A DNA stretch of 64,000 bases from Phycicoccus sp. Soil802. Lineage in GTDB: Bacteria > Actinomycetota > Actinomycetes > Actinomycetales > Dermatophilaceae. The stretch lies in the NCBI RefSeq assembly GCF_001429605.1, contig NZ_LMSS01000006.1:269256-333255 (forward strand). The letters are read 5' to 3'. Numbering within the stretch: position 1 is the first letter of the stretch; each line of letters begins with the position of its first letter. Below the pieces are notes generated by a model. It saw nothing but the letters and a program-made list of their open reading frames with translations. It did no database searches and was not told the origin of the DNA. Both the position numbers and the translations under genes were made by a program. Below are positions 57,374-64,000 of this stretch, piece after piece.

Positions 57374-58185
57374 GAGAGCAGCAGCTTCTCGAGCCGGCGG
57401 GCCGTGCCCACCACCCCGATGGCGCCGAGCACGACGAGGTAGCCGACGTGGGCCAGCACGCCCCAGCCGACCTCCCCGAGCATGAGCGCCCGCTCGAGCG
57501 CCACCCCGTGGTAGAGCGGCGTGACCCGCACCACCCACTGCAGCGCCTCGGGGTAGGTGGAGAGCGGGAAGAACGTCGCGGAGAACAGGAACATCGGCTG
57601 GATCGCGAGGGTGATGTAGTCGAAGTGCACCCACGACTTCATGAACGTGGTGGCGAACATGCCGAGCGCGGCGAACGCGAAACCGATGAACACCGCGGCC
57701 GGCAGGGCCAGGACCGCCCACCAGGAGCCCACGGCCCCCGCCAGCAGGGCGACGACGAGGAACGCCGCGGAGTAGAGACCGCCCCGGATCAGCGACCAGG
57801 CGATCTCACCGACGGCGATGTCGCGCGGACCCATGGGCGTGGCCAGCACCGCGTCGTAGAGCTTGGCGTAGCGCAGCTTGAAGAACACGTTGAAGGTCGA
57901 GTCGAAGACGGCGCCGTTCATGGCGGAGGCTGCCAGCAGGGCCGGGGCGACGAACTGGGGGTAGGACACCTCGGCGCCCGAGTCGGTCGTGACGGTCTGC
58001 ACGAGCGCCCCGATCCCGATGCCGAGGGAGAACAGGTAGAACACCGGCTCGGCGAACCCGGTGACCAGGGCGACCCACCCGTGCCGGAACGACGTGATGT
58101 TGCGCTCGACGAGCATCCGCGCGAGACCGGCCCCGGCCGGCATGGGCACGAGGCTGGTGAGCCGGGTCGTGGTCGGGGCGCTCAC
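57370..58185 (-). CDS. ABC-2 type transporter permease, second subunit
   Basis: 271 residues with six hydrophobic segments and the ABC-2 signature region (FNVFFKLRYAKLYDAVLATPMGPRD and LFSATFFPLSTYPEALQWVVRVTPLYHG). It forms a pair with the preceding permease, like DrrB/NodJ families that export drugs or lipo-oligosaccharides. GTG at 58185 overlaps the previous stop (GTGA). Confidence 0.9.
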   Translation of the reverse strand: MSAPTTTRLTSLVPMPAGAGLARMLVERNITSFRHGWVALVTGFAEPVFYLFSLGIGIGALVQTVTTDSGAEVSYPQFVAPALLAASAMNGAVFDSTFNVFFKLRYAKLYDAVLATPMGPRDIAVGEIAWSLIRGGLYSAAFLVVALLAGAVGSWWAVLALPAAVFIGFAFAALGMFATTFMKSWVHFDYITLAIQPMFLFSATFFPLSTYPEALQWVVRVTPLYHGVALERALMLGEVGWGVLAHVGYLVVLGAIGVVGTARRLEKLLLS

Positions 58186-59041
58186 GGGACCAGCCTCGCG
58201 GCGAAGGAGCGCTCGGCGAGCCACCAGCCGACGGCGACGTAGACCGCGAGGACCGCCACGTGACCGACGAACGGTCCCAGGGCCACCGCGCCCGTCGCCA
58301 CGTCGCGGCAGGCCTCGACCCCGTGCCACAGCGGGGTCACCCAGGCGATCGGCTGCATCCAGCCGGGGAACTGCTCGACCGGGAAGAAGGTGCCGGAGAA
58401 GAGCATCAACGGCGTGACCACCCAGCGGAACAGGATGTTGAAGCCGTCGTCACCCTCCTGCCGCGCGGTGAACGCGAAGATGGGGGTGGTGAAGGCCAGG
58501 CCGGTGAGGATCGCGATCGGCAGGCAGAAGACCGCCGCGACCGACCGGAACCCACCGAACAGGGCGGCCACGCCCATGAAGATCGTCGTGGCGGTGGTCA
58601 GGTGGGCCGCCACCGCGAGGAAGTGGCCGCGCAGCACGTCGCGCACCGACATCGGTGACGCGAGCATGGCGTGGTAGCCCATGTTCCACTTGATGTAGCC
58701 GAGCACCTGGTAGGTCGACTCCCCCATCGCCACCCACATGGTCTGGGTCGCGACGATCGCCGGCACGACGAACTGCAGGTAGGGCAGCCCGTCGACGCCA
58801 CCCACCCGGTCGTTGACCAGCGACCCCAGCCCGACGCCCATCGCCAGCAGGAAGAACAACGGCGACAGGAACCGGCCGATGATGCTGCCCCGCCAGGTGC
58901 GCCGGTAGACGGTCAGGAAGTAGGAGAAGACGGCGAGCATCCGCTCGGCGGTCGACAGGGGCTGCCGGGGTCCCGGCCGGGCCCGGCTCCGCACGCCTGC
59001 GTCGGTGCCCGCGTCGGAGGGCAGGGGCGTGGCCATGGCCA

Positions 59042-59042
<1 letters not shown>
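58182..59042 (-). CDS. ABC-2 type transporter permease, first subunit
   Basis: 286 residues, about six membrane segments after a 40-residue cytoplasmic N-terminus. It contains YIKWNMGYHAMLASPMSVRDVLRG and LFSGTFFPVEQFPGWMQPIAWVTPLWHG, the same ABC-2 pattern as its partner, so the two probably arose by duplication and form a heterodimer. The start overlaps the ATPase stop (TGATG). Confidence 0.9.
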
Positions 59043-59974
<932 letters not shown>

Positions 59975-60018
59975 TGTCGCCACGCTACCGAGGACCACTG
60001 ACGGCGCTCATCCCGTTT

Positions 60019-61041
60019 TCAGGCGTGGGCGAGCTCGTCGACCAGCAGGCGAGCCAGCTCAGCCGCAGGCCGGGTGCGCAGTCGCGCGTGGCCGGTGCCC
60101 GCCCAGAGGTTGACCAGCTCGGCCTCACCGGTCGCCCTGCCGTGCGCCCGCAACGGGGCGGTGAGGTGGTGGACGTGCGGGTATGCCGCGGGGGCGGCCT
60201 CCGTGAACAGCTCGGTCCACGTCGTGGTGAGGGCGCGGGCACTGCGACCGGTGAACGCGCGGGTCACCGTGGTGCCGCTGCGGTGGGTGAGCTCGTGCCG
60301 GTGCACCGGCGCCGTGCCCGCTTCCGGGCAGCCCAGGAACGCGGTGCCGAGGGCGACCGCGGTGGCCCCGGCCCGCAGCACGTCGGCCGCCTCGGCCCCG
60401 GTCATCACCCCGCCGGCTCCCATGATCGGCAGGTCGGTGCGCCGGGCCACCTCCGTGACGAGGGGCAGCAGCTCGAGCTGGGTGTCGCCGGTGTCCACCG
60501 GGCCGCCCCGGTGACCGCCGGCCTCCCACCCCTGGACCACGAGCCCGTCGACCCCGAGCGCCTCGGCCCACTCGACCTCGGACGGCTCGTTGACCGTGAC
60601 CCAGACCTCGGTGCCCGCCTCCTGCAGCCGGCCCACGACGTCCGCCGGGGGCCACCCGAACGCGAAGCTCACCAGGGCTGGCGCGGCCTCGACCAGCAGG
60701 TCGACCTTGGCGGCGAAGGAGTCGTCGTCGTAGCGGGGCGTGCCCAGCTCGACGCCTGCCGCGGCGGCCCACGGAGCCAGCGACGCGGCATACACCAGGG
60801 CCTCCTGCTGCATCGACGGCAGGTCAGGGGACGGCGCGAACACGTTGACGCCGAAGGCGGTCGGCGTGCCGGCGCGCAGCTCGGCGAGGTCGGCGCGCAG
60901 CCGCTCCGGGGTGAGGTAGGCGCCGGCCAGGAACGGGAACACCCCGCCCTCCGCGGCGGCCGCGGCGAGCGCGACGGTCGCCGGGCCGCCGGCCATCGGG
61001 GCGAGGACCAGGGGGTGAGCGGACCAGTCGACCGAGCTCAC
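60019..61041 (-). CDS. Nitronate monooxygenase-like flavoprotein
   Basis: 340 residues, TIM barrel binding FMN. VLAPMAGGPATVALA at the N-terminus, GLVVQGWEAGGHRGG (catalytic His region) and PIMGAGGVMTGAEAADVLRAGATAVALGTAFL (phosphate-binding). It oxidises nitronates such as propionate-3-nitronate in family members. GTG at 61041 overlaps the DUF3046 stop (GTGA), so they are coupled. Confidence 0.9.
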   Translation of the reverse strand: MSSVDWSAHPLVLAPMAGGPATVALAAAAAEGGVFPFLAGAYLTPERLRADLAELRAGTPTAFGVNVFAPSPDLPSMQQEALVYAASLAPWAAAAGVELGTPRYDDDSFAAKVDLLVEAAPALVSFAFGWPPADVVGRLQEAGTEVWVTVNEPSEVEWAEALGVDGLVVQGWEAGGHRGGPVDTGDTQLELLPLVTEVARRTDLPIMGAGGVMTGAEAADVLRAGATAVALGTAFLGCPEAGTAPVHRHELTHRSGTTVTRAFTGRSARALTTTWTELFTEAAPAAYPHVHHLTAPLRAHGRATGEAELVNLWAGTGHARLRTRPAAELARLLVDELAHA

Positions 61042-61259
61042 CGCGCGGGCCGTCGCTCGATCCCCAGCCGGCGCGACTCGGGGACGTCCATGGCGTCACA
61101 CAGGGCCAGCCAGACCCGGCGCGGGCTCTCCCCCGCGTCGAGGGCCTGCGCCACCGTGCGGTCACCGAGGACGCCCAGCACGTGGTGCTGGGCGAGCGAG
61201 CTGGCGTAGGTCTCGCCGAACTCGTCGTTCATCAGGTTCCAGAAGTGGCTCAGCCGCAC
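61038..61259 (-). CDS. DUF3046 protein
   Basis: 73 residues, an actinobacterial family normally encoded directly beside recA. It includes HFWNLMNDEFGETYASSLAQHHVL and VWLALCDAMDVPESRRLG. Function unknown. GTG at 61259 lies 6 nt after TAGACT (leaderless). Here it is 4.2 kb from recA, separated by the NMO and ABC genes. Confidence 0.9.
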   Translation of the reverse strand: MRLSHFWNLMNDEFGETYASSLAQHHVLGVLGDRTVAQALDAGESPRRVWLALCDAMDVPESRRLGIERRPAR

Positions 61260-61330
61260 GGCAGGAGTCTAGGCCGGGGCCGAGGTCGGGACGCACGGGT
61301 GTCGGCGCCGGGTGAGAGGCTGTCACCCTC

Positions 61331-64000
<2,670 letters not shown>

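Overview
This is a 64 kb stretch of a high-GC (roughly 70%) actinobacterial chromosome. Gene order, the actinobacterial-only families (DUF3097, DUF3046, DUF222-HNH, DUF3516 helicase), GC-biased codon use and many leaderless promoters point to the Micrococcales. I infer Intrasporangiaceae or a near relative. No rRNA, tRNA, CRISPR array, integrase or transposase was seen, and no gene-free stretch reaches 300 bases.

Layout. The left edge (1-842) carries a broken DUF222-HNH endonuclease gene. leuA (with a leucine-rich leader peptide), an ASCH/HhH protein, and a minus-strand cluster ArsR-MFS-GntR-acdS follow to 7.4 kb. From 7.6 to 13.5 kb lie a double GNAT, an acyl-CoA dehydrogenase, asd and a BCCT osmolyte transporter. 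From 13.7 to 22.9 kb runs a conserved housekeeping block on the minus strand (hrcA, dnaJ, rsmE, HIT, phoH, ybeY, corC-like, era), interrupted by a plus-strand ECF sigma factor with a GerMN/Gmad2 membrane partner. DUF3097, a Tic20-like protein, hemW, a phosphatase, a hotdog protein and lepA continue to 29.2 kb. The 29-36 kb segment is accessory: S41 peptidase/ArsR, MFS, M48 peptidase, then a second DUF222-HNH gene flanked by two PemK/MazF-like paralogues. rpsT, holA, an XdhC-like protein and dinG lead to 40.7 kb. Then come a secreted peptide, a large LuxR (LAL) regulator, a Ski2-like helicase and a methyltransferase (+). After them a minus-strand quinone-reductase-like gene, GNAT and hflX precede the second housekeeping block: dapF, miaA, def, miaB, recX, recA (SOS box). 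A GNAT/ABC-2 transporter/NMO insertion separates recA from its usual neighbour DUF3046. The window ends inside lhr.

How the genes work together. Two conserved clusters cover protein folding (hrcA/dnaJ, CIRCE-controlled), ribosome and RNA maturation (era, ybeY, phoH, rsmE, lepA, miaA/miaB, hflX, def), and DNA repair (recA/recX, dinG, lhr). Accessory cassettes sit at their joints with their own regulators (ArsR, GntR, ECF sigma, LAL).

Strongest unexplained signal. The 8-mer GTATGCCG (usually GTATGCCGYG) occurs at least 33 times on both strands. It forces otherwise rare TAT and ATA codons inside genes and supplies the -10 element of several leaderless promoters. Other notable points are a bidirectional terminator holding both stop codons of convergent genes, a 15-bp tandem array between hrcA and dnaJ, and a densely folded region at 25751-25943.
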